Source: Nocardia alba NBRC 108234 (GTDB lineage Bacteria; Actinomycetota; Actinomycetes; Mycobacteriales; Mycobacteriaceae). Taken from it: 64,000 bases of DNA. The translations under genes and the position numbers were made by a program. Location of the stretch: positions 34,286-98,285 of the forward strand of contig NZ_BDAX01000017.1 of assembly GCF_001612665.1 (NCBI RefSeq). The letters run 5' to 3'. The notes beneath the pieces are model-generated. The model had not been told where the DNA came from, did not search any database, and saw only the letters and a program-made list of their open reading frames with translations. Shown here piece after piece: positions 38,100-47,198 of this stretch; within the stretch, counting starts at the first letter, position 1, and each line of letters starts with the position of its first letter.

Positions 38100-39016
38100 T
38101 CCTTGGCGTCGAATCCGGCCTGCGCCGAGGACAACTCGGTGCACGCCTGTCGCATGCGAGCCCGCAGCGTATCGGCGGATTCGGCAACGGCCGCCTGAGC
38201 GCGCACGTACTCGGCTCGGCCGGTGGGGGTTTCGATGCGAATCGGCTCATACCCGAATTCGGCCAGGTCGTACGGGCTGGCGCGCATATCGAGTTCGCGT
38301 GCGGTGCAGGCGAGTTCGAAGCAATCGAGCAGCAGGTCCGAGGAGATCAGCGGGGCGAGTTTGAAACCCCACTTGTAGAGATCCATATTCGCGTGCAGGC
38401 AGCCGGGCTGTTCGCGCTCCACCTGGTCCGCGCGGGTGAGCGGTTCGGCATTGCGTCCCACCGCCTCCGGGGTGAAGAACCGGAACGCGTCGAAGTGCGT
38501 GCACCGCAACGACATCGACTCCACCACCGCATCCGTCCCCGCGTGTCCAAGGCGCAGCGGCACCTGCTGATGGCGCACGTCATCGCTGCGATAGACCATC
38601 GCCCACTCGTGCAGCCCGAAGCACGACAACTGCGCCGGACGTCTCGCTGTCGCGGTGAGAAGTGTCGACACGAACCCGATCGTGTCGCGCCGTTTGGTGA
38701 GATAGGCCGGGTCGGCGGTGAAGGTAGCCGGCTCGCCCGCCGCCTCGTGGTACCCCCGCGCACCCCGATAGTCCCCCGCATCGCGCAGCGCGATCCCGAA
38801 CCCCGGATGCCACCGCCGCAGCTGCGACGGCTTATTGCCGTAGTAGGTGAAAAGGAAATCCACGACCGGATGGGCGATCCCTGAGGCACGGCGTTCGAGA
38901 TAGGGCCCGACCAGGCGATCGAGTCGCTCCCGATGCGCCTCCGCCGCGGCCTTCCACTCGACCGTCGACAATACCCGCAGGTCAGCAGGGTGGTCGAGGT
39001 CGCCGTGGATGCTCAC
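38096..39016 (-). CDS. conserved actinobacterial protein, often annotated 3-methyladenine DNA glycosylase
   Basis: A 306-residue soluble protein. The pattern RVLSTVEWKAAAEAHRERLD, then IAHPVVDFLFTYYGNKPSQL and RRWHPGFGIAL is conserved in actinobacteria. Later LSCFGLHEWAMVYR and SLRCTHFDAFRFFTPEA occur, plus two Cys/His-rich segments (GCLHANMDLYKW, FELACTARELD). The family carries the glycosylase name in databases, but I see no HhH or AAG fold motif to confirm it. GTG 39016 is preferred over GTG 39034 for GGGAG nine bases upstream. Its stop overlaps the BCCT stop by four bases (convergent). Confidence 0.75.
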   Translation of the reverse strand: MSIHGDLDHPADLRVLSTVEWKAAAEAHRERLDRLVGPYLERRASGIAHPVVDFLFTYYGNKPSQLRRWHPGFGIALRDAGDYRGARGYHEAAGEPATFTADPAYLTKRRDTIGFVSTLLTATARRPAQLSCFGLHEWAMVYRSDDVRHQQVPLRLGHAGTDAVVESMSLRCTHFDAFRFFTPEAVGRNAEPLTRADQVEREQPGCLHANMDLYKWGFKLAPLISSDLLLDCFELACTARELDMRASPYDLAEFGYEPIRIETPTGRAEYVRAQAAVAESADTLRARMRQACTELSSAQAGFDAKD

Positions 39017-39311
39017 CCGACCATTCTCCCGCACCGATTCGCTGTGGCGGATTCGCCCCGAATCATGGCCTGGGTGGTGAGTTCGGCTGGACCGAGGTCC
39101 GTGTTCAGATCCCTATCGGGATTACAGAAACCGATAATAATCTTAGATACTCGATGGTATTTTGCTTGGAGGGCCGGCCGAGAGGAGACGGACTCGCCGG
39201 GGCGGAAGGCTTCGCCGCGGCGCCGGTGCTATCGAGCGCATCGCTGAGTCGACGCTGTCGGTGATCGGATCGGTGGGCGCTGCAAAGACGCAATCCAGAA
39301 GGGGCAGTTGG

Positions 39312-40481
39312 ATGAGCGAACTGTCGAACAAGAAGACCCTCGAGGTCACCGAATCAATCGACACCACAGCGACTCTCGGGGGCGGAACCCGGCAGCCGAG
39401 CAAGGCCGTCTACATCTGGGCCGTCATCGGCGCGCTACTGCTGGCGCTGCAGGTGTACGTGTGGATCAGGTGGATCACGGGTCCCTACTTCGAGCGGGTG
39501 CCCACCGGGGCGAGTGATCCGCCGATGCTCATGAAGACGATCCTCACCATCTGGACGGTCGCGCTCATCATCGGTCTGCCCATCGCCGTGTACTGGTGGA
39601 TCATCAGGCCGTGGCGGCGCGAGCGCCGGATCACCCTGGACGGCATACTGCTGGTGTCCATGGGCCTGATGTTCTTCCAGGACCCGTTCCTGAACTACTT
39701 GAACACGTGGTGCACCTATAACACCTGGATGTTCAACCGGGGTTCGTGGACTCCCTATGTTCCGGGTTGGGTATCGCCGGAAGAACCGGGCGCCCAAGTC
39801 TCCGAACCATTACTGATGAACATCCCGGGTTATGCGTGGGGCGTGCTACTCATCACGATCGTCGTCTGCTGGTTCATGCGGAAAGTCAAGGCGCGCTGGC
39901 CCGGGATCAGCACCGTCGGGTTGATCGGCGTGACCTTCGCCTTCACCTTCGTCCTCGATTTCGTCATGGAAGCCTGCCTGCTGCTGCCGCTCGGGCTCTA
40001 CACCTACCCGGGCGCGATCCAGTCGGTGTCGTTCAACGCCGGTCACTACTATCAATGGCCGATCTACGAGGGCGTGATGTGGGGTGGGGTGCAAGCGGGC
40101 TTGGCCTGCCTGCGCTACTTCACCGATGATCGCGGGCGCACGATCGCCGAGCGTGGACTCGATCAGGTCCGCGGTGGTCTCGTCCGGCAGCAACTCATCC
40201 GTTTCCTGGCGATCTTCGCCGCGGTGAGCACGACCTTCTTTCTCCTCTACAACGTTCCCGCGCAATGGTTCGGCCAGCACGCCGATCCGTGGCCCGCCGA
40301 TATTCAGGAGCGTTCGTACTTCACCGGCGGCATCTGCGGGGAAGGGACCGACAAGCCCTGCCCCGATCCCGCGCTGCCGATGCCGCGCAAGGGCTCCGGC
40401 TACATCGATACCGACGGAAAACTCGTTCTTCCCGACGGTGTCGAATTTCCTGAGATGGTGCCGATCAATCGCGCGAAATGA
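39312..40481 (+). CDS. AveC-family (spirocyclase-like) membrane protein
   Basis: A 389-residue membrane protein resembling the AveC spirocyclase/dehydratase family of macrolide pathways, widespread in mycolata without known product. Six to seven helices are visible, for example YIWAVIGALLLALQVYVWIR, ILTIWTVALIIGLPIAVYWW and LLITIVVCWFMRK. The conserved middle MGLMFFQDPFLNYLNTWCTY and WPIYEGVMWGGVQAGLACLR are the recognisable marks. ATG 39312 has GGGG at seven bases' distance. The stop overlaps the P450 start (ATGA), so the two proteins are made together. The 277 bases upstream contain small inverted repeats (ATCCC-N4-GGGAT at about 39110, ATAC-N6-GTAT at about 39147) but no clear regulator site. 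Confidence 0.8.
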   Translation: MSELSNKKTLEVTESIDTTATLGGGTRQPSKAVYIWAVIGALLLALQVYVWIRWITGPYFERVPTGASDPPMLMKTILTIWTVALIIGLPIAVYWWIIRPWRRERRITLDGILLVSMGLMFFQDPFLNYLNTWCTYNTWMFNRGSWTPYVPGWVSPEEPGAQVSEPLLMNIPGYAWGVLLITIVVCWFMRKVKARWPGISTVGLIGVTFAFTFVLDFVMEACLLLPLGLYTYPGAIQSVSFNAGHYYQWPIYEGVMWGGVQAGLACLRYFTDDRGRTIAERGLDQVRGGLVRQQLIRFLAIFAAVSTTFFLLYNVPAQWFGQHADPWPADIQERSYFTGGICGEGTDKPCPDPALPMPRKGSGYIDTDGKLVLPDGVEFPEMVPINRAK

Positions 40482-41854
40482 CCGGGGCGCACTCAACGGA
40501 CTACGCTCGAGAGGAAACATCAGTGGACGCAAGAAACCCATCGACAGAATCCGACCGGAAGCGCCGGCGCTATCATTTCGACCGCCACCATCCCGAATAT
40601 CGGGGAAGATTCGAAGCGATCACCCACGAGATGCACCGGGCGTGCCCGATAGCATGGACCGACACCTACGACGGTCACTGGGTCGCGGCGGGCCTGCATG
40701 AAGTCTTCGAACTCGCCCGCTGCCCCCATGTCTCCAACGATCGGGATTACAAGAACGAGCGCCGGGGTTATCAGGGGATCACCATTCCCAACAGCGAGCC
40801 GGTCATCCCGTTGCGGAACGGAATTCTCGAGATGGACGATCCGGAGCATCGATTGTTCCGCGCCGTTCTCAATCCCTACCTTTCTCCCAGTGCGATCCGG
40901 CGGTGGGAGCCCTTCATCGACGAGATCGTGCGAGCCTGCCTCGACGAGAAGATCGAGTCCGGGCAGATCGACCTCGTCGACGATCTCGCGAACGTCGTTC
41001 CGGCTGTCCTCACCCTTGCCATGCTCGGCGTTCCCCTGCGGAAATGGGCGGTCTACAACGAGCCGGCCCATGCCGGGGTCTACACCCCACCGGATTCGCC
41101 CGATCGTGAACGGGTCCAGAACCTCAACATGGCGATGGGCATGGACCTACTCGCGAACCTGCACGAGATCCGCGAAGAGCCACGCCCCGGCCTGATCGAT
41201 GCGCTGGCCCGCATGGAGATCGATGGCGAGAAGCCCGAAGAGATCGACCTTCTCGGTATTCTCGGCCTGCTCATCGGCGGAGGATTCGATACCACGACAG
41301 CGCTCACCGCCCACTCGCTGGAGTGGCTGTCGCAGCACCCTGCCGAACGGGAAACCCTGAGCAGGGAACGCGACACGCTGCTGAACCCGGCGACCGAGGA
41401 GTTCCTGCGGTACTTCACCCCCGCGCCGGGGGACGGCCGGACGATCGCCGCGGACTGCGAGGTCGCCGGGCAGCAGTTCAAGGAGGGGGAGCGCCTGTGG
41501 CTGTCGTGGGCGATGGCCAACCGCGACGCTACCGTCTTCCCGTCCCCTGACGAAGTCGTGCTCGATCGGAAAGGTAACCGGCACTTGAGTTTCGGGCTCG
41601 GCATCCACCGGTGTATCGGGTCCAATGTGGCGCGTACGGTCTTCAAGCGGATGCTGGTCGCGGTTCTCGATCGCATGCCGGACTTCCACTGCGATCCCGA
41701 CGGGGCAGTCCACTACGAAACGATCGGTCTCATCCAGGGGATGCGGCAACTCCCCGCGACCTTCAGTCCAGGGCCGCGGCTGGGGCCCGGACTGAACGAA
41801 ACGATCGATGACCTACAGCGCATGGTGCAGGAACAGCGGCTCGCGGCACCCTGA
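40478..41854 (+). CDS. cytochrome P450
   Basis: A 458-residue soluble bacterial P450. The haem loop is FGLGIHRCIGSNVAR with the axial Cys. The I-helix oxygen-binding segment is LLIGGGFDTTTALT (GGxDTT form), and the K-helix ExxR is EEFLRYF. The N-terminal RRYHFDRHHPEYRG resembles actinobacterial P450s near lipid or terpenoid genes. It needs a ferredoxin and a reductase, and none is adjacent. Its start lies inside the stop of the AveC-like gene (ATGA), so it probably acts on the same substrate, either oxidising before or after cyclisation. A 316-base gap follows. Confidence 0.93.
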   Translation: MTGAHSTDYAREETSVDARNPSTESDRKRRRYHFDRHHPEYRGRFEAITHEMHRACPIAWTDTYDGHWVAAGLHEVFELARCPHVSNDRDYKNERRGYQGITIPNSEPVIPLRNGILEMDDPEHRLFRAVLNPYLSPSAIRRWEPFIDEIVRACLDEKIESGQIDLVDDLANVVPAVLTLAMLGVPLRKWAVYNEPAHAGVYTPPDSPDRERVQNLNMAMGMDLLANLHEIREEPRPGLIDALARMEIDGEKPEEIDLLGILGLLIGGGFDTTTALTAHSLEWLSQHPAERETLSRERDTLLNPATEEFLRYFTPAPGDGRTIAADCEVAGQQFKEGERLWLSWAMANRDATVFPSPDEVVLDRKGNRHLSFGLGIHRCIGSNVARTVFKRMLVAVLDRMPDFHCDPDGAVHYETIGLIQGMRQLPATFSPGPRLGPGLNETIDDLQRMVQEQRLAAP

Positions 41855-42170
41855 GCGGGGGAGCGGCATACGCCGGGTGCCTGGGCTTCGACCAGCGGGA
41901 CAACGCCTTTGTGGTTGCCGTTCGTGAACCATGCTGTAGAGCAATGGAATTCGGCAAGAATGAATTGCTCATCGGACATGTGTGAAGATCCTGGTCGGTC
42001 GACGCGCGGGGAAAGGACCGGCGAATCGCGTGATTGCAGCGTGTGTCGAGGAGACCCCTTGCGGCCCTGACCAAGTGTTGACTTACCAAGTGTTGACTTA
42101 CTGGACTCCGCCCGGGCCGCGCTGCAATGATGCGCATCGCCCCGATTCGTTTCCGGAAGGAGTTCGACCC
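41855..42170. other. 316-base intergenic region, bacterioferritin leader
   Basis: No gene is seen. It holds an imperfect hairpin GAGCAAT...ATTGCTC (arms 41939-41945 and 41964-41970), 85 bases after the P450 stop, and a perfect 15-bp tandem repeat at 42071-42100. The bacterioferritin ribosome site GGAAGGAG ends the region. The promoter for bfr is probably here. Confidence 0.55.
42071..42100. repeat. 15-bp tandem duplication containing TTGACT
   Basis: CCAAGTGTTGACTTA occurs twice with no spacer (42071-42085 and 42086-42100). Each copy has TTGACT, a -35-like hexamer, about 75-90 bases before the bfr start. It may give two -35 boxes or two regulator half-sites; no good -10 follows at 16-18 bases. 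Confidence 0.7.
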
Positions 42171-42650
42171 ATGCAAGGCGATCCTGAAGTGATCGAGTTT
42201 CTGAACGAACAGTTGACCGCGGAGCTGACCGCGATCAACCAGTACTTCCTGCACGCGAAGATGCAAGAGAATTTCGGCTGGACCAAGCTCGCCAAGTACA
42301 CCCGCTCCGAGTCCATCGACGAGATGAAGCACGCGGAGCTCCTGACCGACCGGATCCTGTTCCTGGACGGTCTGCCCAACTATCAGCGGCTGTTCCATGT
42401 TCGTGTGGGGCAGACCCTGACGGAGATGCTCCAGGCCGACCGAGAGGTCGAAGCGGAGGCCATCGACCGGCTGCGGCGTGGGGTAGAGGTGATGCGCACC
42501 AAGGGAGATATCACCTCCGCCAACATCTTCGAGTCGATCCTCGCCGATGAGGAGCACCACATCGACTACCTGGATACGCAATTGGAGCTGGTCGAGAAGC
42601 TCGGCGAACCGCTCTATATCGCGCAGCTGATCGAGCAGCCCGACTCCTAG
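42171..42650 (+). CDS. bfr: bacterioferritin
   Basis: A 159-residue haem-binding ferritin that stores iron as a 24-mer. The ferroxidase centre is visible: Glu18, Tyr25, Glu51, His54, and Glu and His in LADEEHHIDYL. The haem ligand Met52 lies in IDEMKHAELL. The start is the ATG after GGAAGGAGTTCGACCC. It is convergent with the ferredoxin gene, whose stop overlaps its own stop by four bases. An IdeR-type box upstream of the ferredoxin gene links the pair to iron control. It corresponds to BfrA of mycobacteria. Confidence 0.97.
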   Translation: MQGDPEVIEFLNEQLTAELTAINQYFLHAKMQENFGWTKLAKYTRSESIDEMKHAELLTDRILFLDGLPNYQRLFHVRVGQTLTEMLQADREVEAEAIDRLRRGVEVMRTKGDITSANIFESILADEEHHIDYLDTQLELVEKLGEPLYIAQLIEQPDS

Positions 42651-42892
42651 GCGACCTCGTCGAGGTTCTCGGCACCGGATTCGTACTCGCGGTGCAAAGC
42701 GGTGCGGGCGAGTAGCGCTTGGATGCGGCGCACACACGACCCGCAATCAGTGCCCGCTTTGCACGCGGAGGCGATCCTTCGGGGTGTGCACGCGCCGTCG
42801 GCCATGTGTCGGCGGACGTCCTCCTCGGTCACCGCGAAACAGTTGCAGACGTACACGGGCGGCCTCTCCGGATAGGGCTCGGGATCGAACAT
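42647..42892 (-). CDS. bfd: bacterioferritin-associated ferredoxin
   Basis: An 81-residue BFD-like [2Fe-2S] protein. The four ligands are Cys in YVCNCFAVTEEDV (CxC, residues 16 and 18) and Cys in CKAGTDCGSCVRRIQ (CxxC, about residues 50 and 53). Bfd reduces the bacterioferritin core through the haem to release Fe(II). The stop overlaps the bfr stop (convergent), so transcription of the two could interfere: storage against release. A 19-base IdeR/DtxR-like box is 20 bases upstream of the start. Confidence 0.95.
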   Translation of the reverse strand: MFDPEPYPERPPVYVCNCFAVTEEDVRRHMADGACTPRRIASACKAGTDCGSCVRRIQALLARTALHREYESGAENLDEVA

Positions 42893-42912
42893 AGGGCCGT
42901 CCCGATGTTCGG

Positions 42913-42931
42913 TGAGGCTAGCCTAATCTTA
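42913..42931. promoter_or_regulatory. IdeR/DtxR-type iron box upstream of bfd
   Basis: TGAGGCTAGCCTAATCTTA matches the 19-base consensus TTAGGTTAGSCTAACCTAA at 15 positions, including the whole central AGG-TAGCCTAA block. It lies 20 bases upstream of the bfd start, where an iron-loaded repressor would block expression when iron is abundant. Confidence 0.78.
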
Positions 42932-43031
42932 GGTCATGGATGCTGGGTTTGTACAGATCCATCGCAGGGAGGTCGGCCGACCCGGGCGCCATGGCATCGC
43001 GATATGCGAACCGGCGTAGTGCTGCCCAGGG

Positions 43032-43553
43032 CTACGTCGCGACTTGGCAGAAGCGAATCGTATTCGAGAAGGGATCGATGACTTCCATGGTGGGTCCGCC
43101 CGGTGAGTCGGCTTCGATGCCGGGATTCATCCGGTCGTATCCGGTGGCATGGAGTTCTTTGTGTAGTGCGGTGACGTCACCGACCGGTACCCACACGGTC
43201 GAACCAGGGGTGCCGTCGCCGTGATGTTCGGACAGGTCGAGAACGAATCGGTCGCGGCGCAGACGCATGTAGAGGACTGATTGCGCGTAGTCGAAGCGAT
43301 GTTCCCACTCGATCTCGAAGCGGAGGTAGTCGATGTAGAACTCGCGTGCTCGGGCCTCGTCCAGGCTCCGGAATACGGGTACGGGTGCGCTGATGCCCCG
43401 GTGGGCTGGAAGTCGCGCGGACGCGGTGTTCCAGTCACGAAAGCCCAGTTGCCGCGCCACGATCTCGAGCGCCTTGGCGTGTGTGAGATCGGCGGCTGAT
43501 TGATCGCGAAGAACGCGGGCGGCGCGTTTGGCGTCGTCAAGGGTCAGGTCCAT
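43032..43553 (-). CDS. glyoxalase/bleomycin-resistance-fold protein
   Basis: A 173-residue protein in two parts. Residues 1-50 are a helical glyoxalase-associated domain (DDAKRAARVLRDQSAADLTH then ALEIVARQLGFRDWNTAS). Residues 55-173 form a vicinal-oxygen-chelate fold: PVPVFRSLDEARAREFYIDY, FVLDLSEHHGDGTPG, VWVPVGDVTALHKELHATG and MEVIDPFSNTIRFCQ. Such proteins bind drugs or act as metal-dependent lyases. The His and Glu of a metal site are partly present (EHHGD; MEVIDP). The ATG at 43553 is preceded by GGAGTG. The flavoprotein gene ahead is in the same direction, but 213 bases away. Confidence 0.85.
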   Translation of the reverse strand: MDLTLDDAKRAARVLRDQSAADLTHAKALEIVARQLGFRDWNTASARLPAHRGISAPVPVFRSLDEARAREFYIDYLRFEIEWEHRFDYAQSVLYMRLRRDRFVLDLSEHHGDGTPGSTVWVPVGDVTALHKELHATGYDRMNPGIEADSPGGPTMEVIDPFSNTIRFCQVAT

Positions 43554-43769
43554 CACTTCACCTACACTCCGGTGCCGGTGTGCAATCCAGTGCCCGCGTT
43601 GCTGAGCTGTCCAGGCACCGTTGCTCGTAGACGAGTGTGATGGTGAACGATCTCGATGTGTTCACCTCACCGATGTCTCGGCGCGGGCGGCGGGTCACAT
43701 CGAACCCGAGTGCGACGCTACGGATTGTGGGCTCAGGTTTCAACCCTCATCGGCGATTCACCGTGGTCG

Positions 43770-45251
43770 CTACGAGCCGAGTGGGCCGCAGCGGACATCG
43801 AATCGTTCGCGCACTGTGTCCAGGGTTCGTCGGAGGTGCTCGCGTCTGCGGCGGCGGGTGAGCATGAACCGGGTCGTCGCGATCATCCGGCGTGGTAGCG
43901 GGTACCAGCGATCGAGATCGATCCCGCAATCGAGGAACACTCTGTTCGGGGTGCTGTCGACGACGAGGCTGAGGTTGTGGATCGCCAGCGAGCCGAGCAC
44001 GTACGGAAGTGCCGCATTCGACTTGTTTCGCAGGTCCAGTGCGTCGAGTTCGTACAGCGGGACTTCCCTGAGCTTGTTCAAGAACAGTAGGTGGGTCAAG
44101 AAGTAACCCATGTAGGACGTCAGATGGAACGTGGCAGATCGCGGCTGGAGCGAGACGATCGCACCGCTGTCGGAAACGTAGGGCTCGTAGGGCGGTGGCG
44201 GGTCGCCGCGCAGGAGGTATCCGGTGCAGTTCACTATCCAGCTGCCCGGTTGAACCTTCTCGGTTGATCCGCTGCGCATCACCAAGTCGATATCGCCGTC
44301 GCGGTCCACGGCATCGACAACGTGATCCATGATCACCTGGTTCAGGCCGTCGGCAATCGTCTTGTTCTCCGATTCCGACAGCAGACCCAGCAGGTAGTTG
44401 GCTGTGGTGGGGGTCAACCACGTGCCGTAGGTCGTGCGTAACCAAGTCGCCACATCGGTCTCGTTGGTCCCGTCGAAACGCCGACCCAGTTCCGTGAATA
44501 CATCGGTCGCCAGCCGGCCGCCCCACCATCGTCGGCTCCCGACAGGGAACAGGCGGTCGCGGTCGGAGAAGAACGTGCCAGAACCTGCCACGAGGTTCAC
44601 CTCTCGACCGGGGTATTCGGTGATGAGGGTGTGAGCGGTATCCATCGCGGTCTTGCCCCCGCCCACGATCCACACGGGGGCGTCGCTGGCCCGCATCGCG
44701 TCCCCCCGCATATCGCAGAAATCGGGTGACACCGACGTGATCCGTGCACTGGAGATCTCGAGCGGGTCGTTGGGCATCACCCCGAATCCGCCGGCTTTGA
44801 TCACTCGCTGTGCCTGCACAACCATCAGTTCGCCGTCCGAGGACGTGCAGGTGAGGCGCACGATCGCGTCGGACTCGTCCTGCGACTCCAGCGTCCAGCC
44901 GAAGTACTCGTCCACCCGTACTCGTTGCTCGACAACCTCGAGGCAGTGTTCGAAGTGGGCGAGTACCTCGTCCTTGGTCGCGAGATAGGAGCGATCCTGG
45001 CCAAGTGTCCACTTGATATTGCCGGCGGTGAACAGGCCATGCGGTTGGTGCAGTCGCACGTAGTCGTAGGTGTCGACCCACATACCGCCGCACCGATCGC
45101 GGCGATCGATCAGGATAATTCGCTGCGAGCGAGACAGATATCGACTGGCGACGAAGAGTGCGTTGACGCCGGCCAGGCCGGCTCCGACAATGCAGAGCTC
45201 GCAGCTCTCTACCCGAACAGGTGTCTCGGCTGACGCGGCAGCATCTGTCAC
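43770..45251 (-). CDS. FAD/NAD(P)-binding monooxygenase-like protein
   Basis: A 493-residue flavoprotein. The FAD motif is LCIVGAGLAGVNALFVASR (about 19-37), then RIILIDRRDRCGGMWVDTYDY, as in flavin-containing monooxygenases. A second dinucleotide motif is VWIVGGGKTAMDTAHTL (about 193-209), for NAD(P)H. The FMO fingerprint FxGxxxHxxx(Y/F) is not evident, so it is not a standard Baeyer-Villiger enzyme. The C-terminal 120 residues are helical and basic. The start is a GTG with AGGAGG five bases upstream. No partner gene is evident. Confidence 0.85.
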   Translation of the reverse strand: MTDAAASAETPVRVESCELCIVGAGLAGVNALFVASRYLSRSQRIILIDRRDRCGGMWVDTYDYVRLHQPHGLFTAGNIKWTLGQDRSYLATKDEVLAHFEHCLEVVEQRVRVDEYFGWTLESQDESDAIVRLTCTSSDGELMVVQAQRVIKAGGFGVMPNDPLEISSARITSVSPDFCDMRGDAMRASDAPVWIVGGGKTAMDTAHTLITEYPGREVNLVAGSGTFFSDRDRLFPVGSRRWWGGRLATDVFTELGRRFDGTNETDVATWLRTTYGTWLTPTTANYLLGLLSESENKTIADGLNQVIMDHVVDAVDRDGDIDLVMRSGSTEKVQPGSWIVNCTGYLLRGDPPPPYEPYVSDSGAIVSLQPRSATFHLTSYMGYFLTHLLFLNKLREVPLYELDALDLRNKSNAALPYVLGSLAIHNLSLVVDSTPNRVFLDCGIDLDRWYPLPRRMIATTRFMLTRRRRREHLRRTLDTVRERFDVRCGPLGS

Positions 45252-45425
45252 CGCAACCTCCTGGGGAAACTGTCGATTCCGCGAGAGTCGGCGGTGGTGA
45301 TTTCACCTGCGGCGGCGGCTTGATCGCGACCAGTTGGTGCTCTGTCCATCTTCCTCGCAGCCGATACGAATGTCACCGATGGTTCGTTGCCCTAAGCGCT
45401 TCTCTCGGGTTCGATCGTCTGCCGT

Positions 45426-47132
45426 TCATCGGTCGGCCGCGGGGTCGGTTCGATGGCGGAAGGCGTCCACCGCCGCTTCGACGGTGGGATAAAAATGTGT
45501 CCGGTCGAATCGATCACCGAGACCGAAGCGGATCAGCTTGTCTTTGATCGGCCCTTTCATCTCGGCGAAGATCAGTTGAATCGATTTACCCGCGAGGTAA
45601 TTGTCGAGATCGACGAGTTCGTCGACGGCCGTGGTGTCGAGATCGGTGATGGGTTCGGCGGCGATGATGACCCATTCGATCGGGGACGGCGCATCGGCGA
45701 CGACCGAGCGAACGTACTCGTCGAAGATCTGTCCGTTGGCGAAGAACAGGGGTGCGTCGAATCGCACCAGGACCAGGCCCGCGATGCGCTGCCCGTCCGG
45801 GTGACGCTCGATGTCGTGGTAGCCGGGACGTTCCGGCGTCCGGACGAGTTCGGTGCGGTAGGGCTGCCAGGCCCGCGCGACCACCGCGACGAAGGACAGA
45901 CCGATCGCGACGAGAATGCCCTGCAGCACGCCGACCAAAGCGACCCCGACGAACGCTGCCGTGGCGAGGGCGAATTCCACCGAGCTCATCTGCCACATCC
46001 GGACCATGCCGCGGATATCGATCAACGCGGTGGCCGCGACGATCACGACCGCGCCGAGCGCGGCGTCGGGCAGATACGCGGTGAGTCCGGGGGCGAGCAG
46101 CACGAAGAGCGCAACGGCGAGCGCGCCGACGACACCCGCCAATTGCGTACGGGCGCCGCTCTGTTCGGCGACCGGAGTTCGTGACCCGCTCGCGGAGACG
46201 GGAAATCCACCGAACAGTCCGCCCGCCACGTTGGCGACCCCGATCGCCTTCATCTCGGTGCTGCCGTTGACGTCTTCGCCGTGTCGGGAAGCGAAGGTTC
46301 GCGACAGTACGCCGCTGTCGGCGAAGGCGATGAGCGCGATGCCCGCCGCGGGTCCGATCAGATGCCCGATGTCGTCCCAGCCGATACCGCCGATGGAAGG
46401 CAGTGGCAGGCCGGTCGGCAGGGCGCCGACCATCCCGATGTCGTCGGTGAGGCCGGCGGCGGCCGAGATCGCGATGGCGCCCGCGACCGCGACCAGCACC
46501 CCCGGTACCGCGGGCAGCCACCAGCGCAAGCCCACGATGACAGCGAGCGCGCCGAGCCCGATAGCGGCCGCGACGGGATCGATCTCGCGGTGGAATACGG
46601 CCTGCCCGATCGCGGCGATCTCGGCGAGCATGCCGGTGGCGTCCACGTCGAAGCCGAGCAACTTGGGAAGTTGCCCGACGATGACGATGAGCGCGATCGC
46701 GTTCAGGTAGCCGAGTCGGATGGGTTTGGACAGCAGTTCGGTGACGAACCCGAGGCGAAGGAACCCGCCCACGAGCAGAATGAGCCCGACGAGGACGGCG
46801 AGGACTCCCGCCAGGGCCAGCGCGCGGTCGGGATCGTCGACGGCGGCCAGCGGTAGCACCGCGGCCGCGATCAACGGGGCGAGTGACGAATCCGGTCCCA
46901 GCACAAGGATTCTGGACGGTCCGACCACCGCGTAGGCCAGCAGCGGCACGATGGTCGCGTAGAGCCCGGCGTACGCGGGAAGCCCCGCTGCTTCGGCGTA
47001 GCCCATACCGGCGGGGATCAACAACGCGGTCAGGACGAGGCCCGCGGTGATGTCGGATCGCAGCCACGCACGGCGATATTCGCGGGCTGTCGCGATGCCG
47101 GGTAGCGCGGTGACGCGGTCCTTCCACGACAT
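45426..47132 (-). CDS. SulP-family anion transporter with STAS domain
   Basis: A 568-residue carrier. Some 12-14 membrane helices run from about residue 30 to 415, with the SulP signature ALLIPAGMGYAEAAGLPAYAG-type start and GLFGGFPVSASGSRTPV. The C-terminal STAS domain (about 440-555) has VLVRFDAPLFFANGQIF and ITDLDTTAVDELVDL, with the conserved Asp-Thr-Thr of SulP STAS domains. It may carry sulfate, bicarbonate or another anion. The ATG at 47132 is preferred; an upstream in-frame ATG at 47177 adds 15 residues with no better site. Two small stress-like genes lie just upstream in the same direction. Confidence 0.93.
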   Translation of the reverse strand: MSWKDRVTALPGIATAREYRRAWLRSDITAGLVLTALLIPAGMGYAEAAGLPAYAGLYATIVPLLAYAVVGPSRILVLGPDSSLAPLIAAAVLPLAAVDDPDRALALAGVLAVLVGLILLVGGFLRLGFVTELLSKPIRLGYLNAIALIVIVGQLPKLLGFDVDATGMLAEIAAIGQAVFHREIDPVAAAIGLGALAVIVGLRWWLPAVPGVLVAVAGAIAISAAAGLTDDIGMVGALPTGLPLPSIGGIGWDDIGHLIGPAAGIALIAFADSGVLSRTFASRHGEDVNGSTEMKAIGVANVAGGLFGGFPVSASGSRTPVAEQSGARTQLAGVVGALAVALFVLLAPGLTAYLPDAALGAVVIVAATALIDIRGMVRMWQMSSVEFALATAAFVGVALVGVLQGILVAIGLSFVAVVARAWQPYRTELVRTPERPGYHDIERHPDGQRIAGLVLVRFDAPLFFANGQIFDEYVRSVVADAPSPIEWVIIAAEPITDLDTTAVDELVDLDNYLAGKSIQLIFAEMKGPIKDKLIRFGLGDRFDRTHFYPTVEAAVDAFRHRTDPAADR

Positions 47133-47198
47133 GGTCGCCCAGGCCTCAGCGCACTCGCGCGTGCGCCGGGACCACATGCGACAGGTCAGGCGTATTCA

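Noticed and set aside
43558..43769. Small frames between the flavoprotein and glyoxalase-fold genes
   Set aside because: Composition and starts are poor on both strands. The 213-base gap probably only carries a promoter for the glyoxalase-fold gene.
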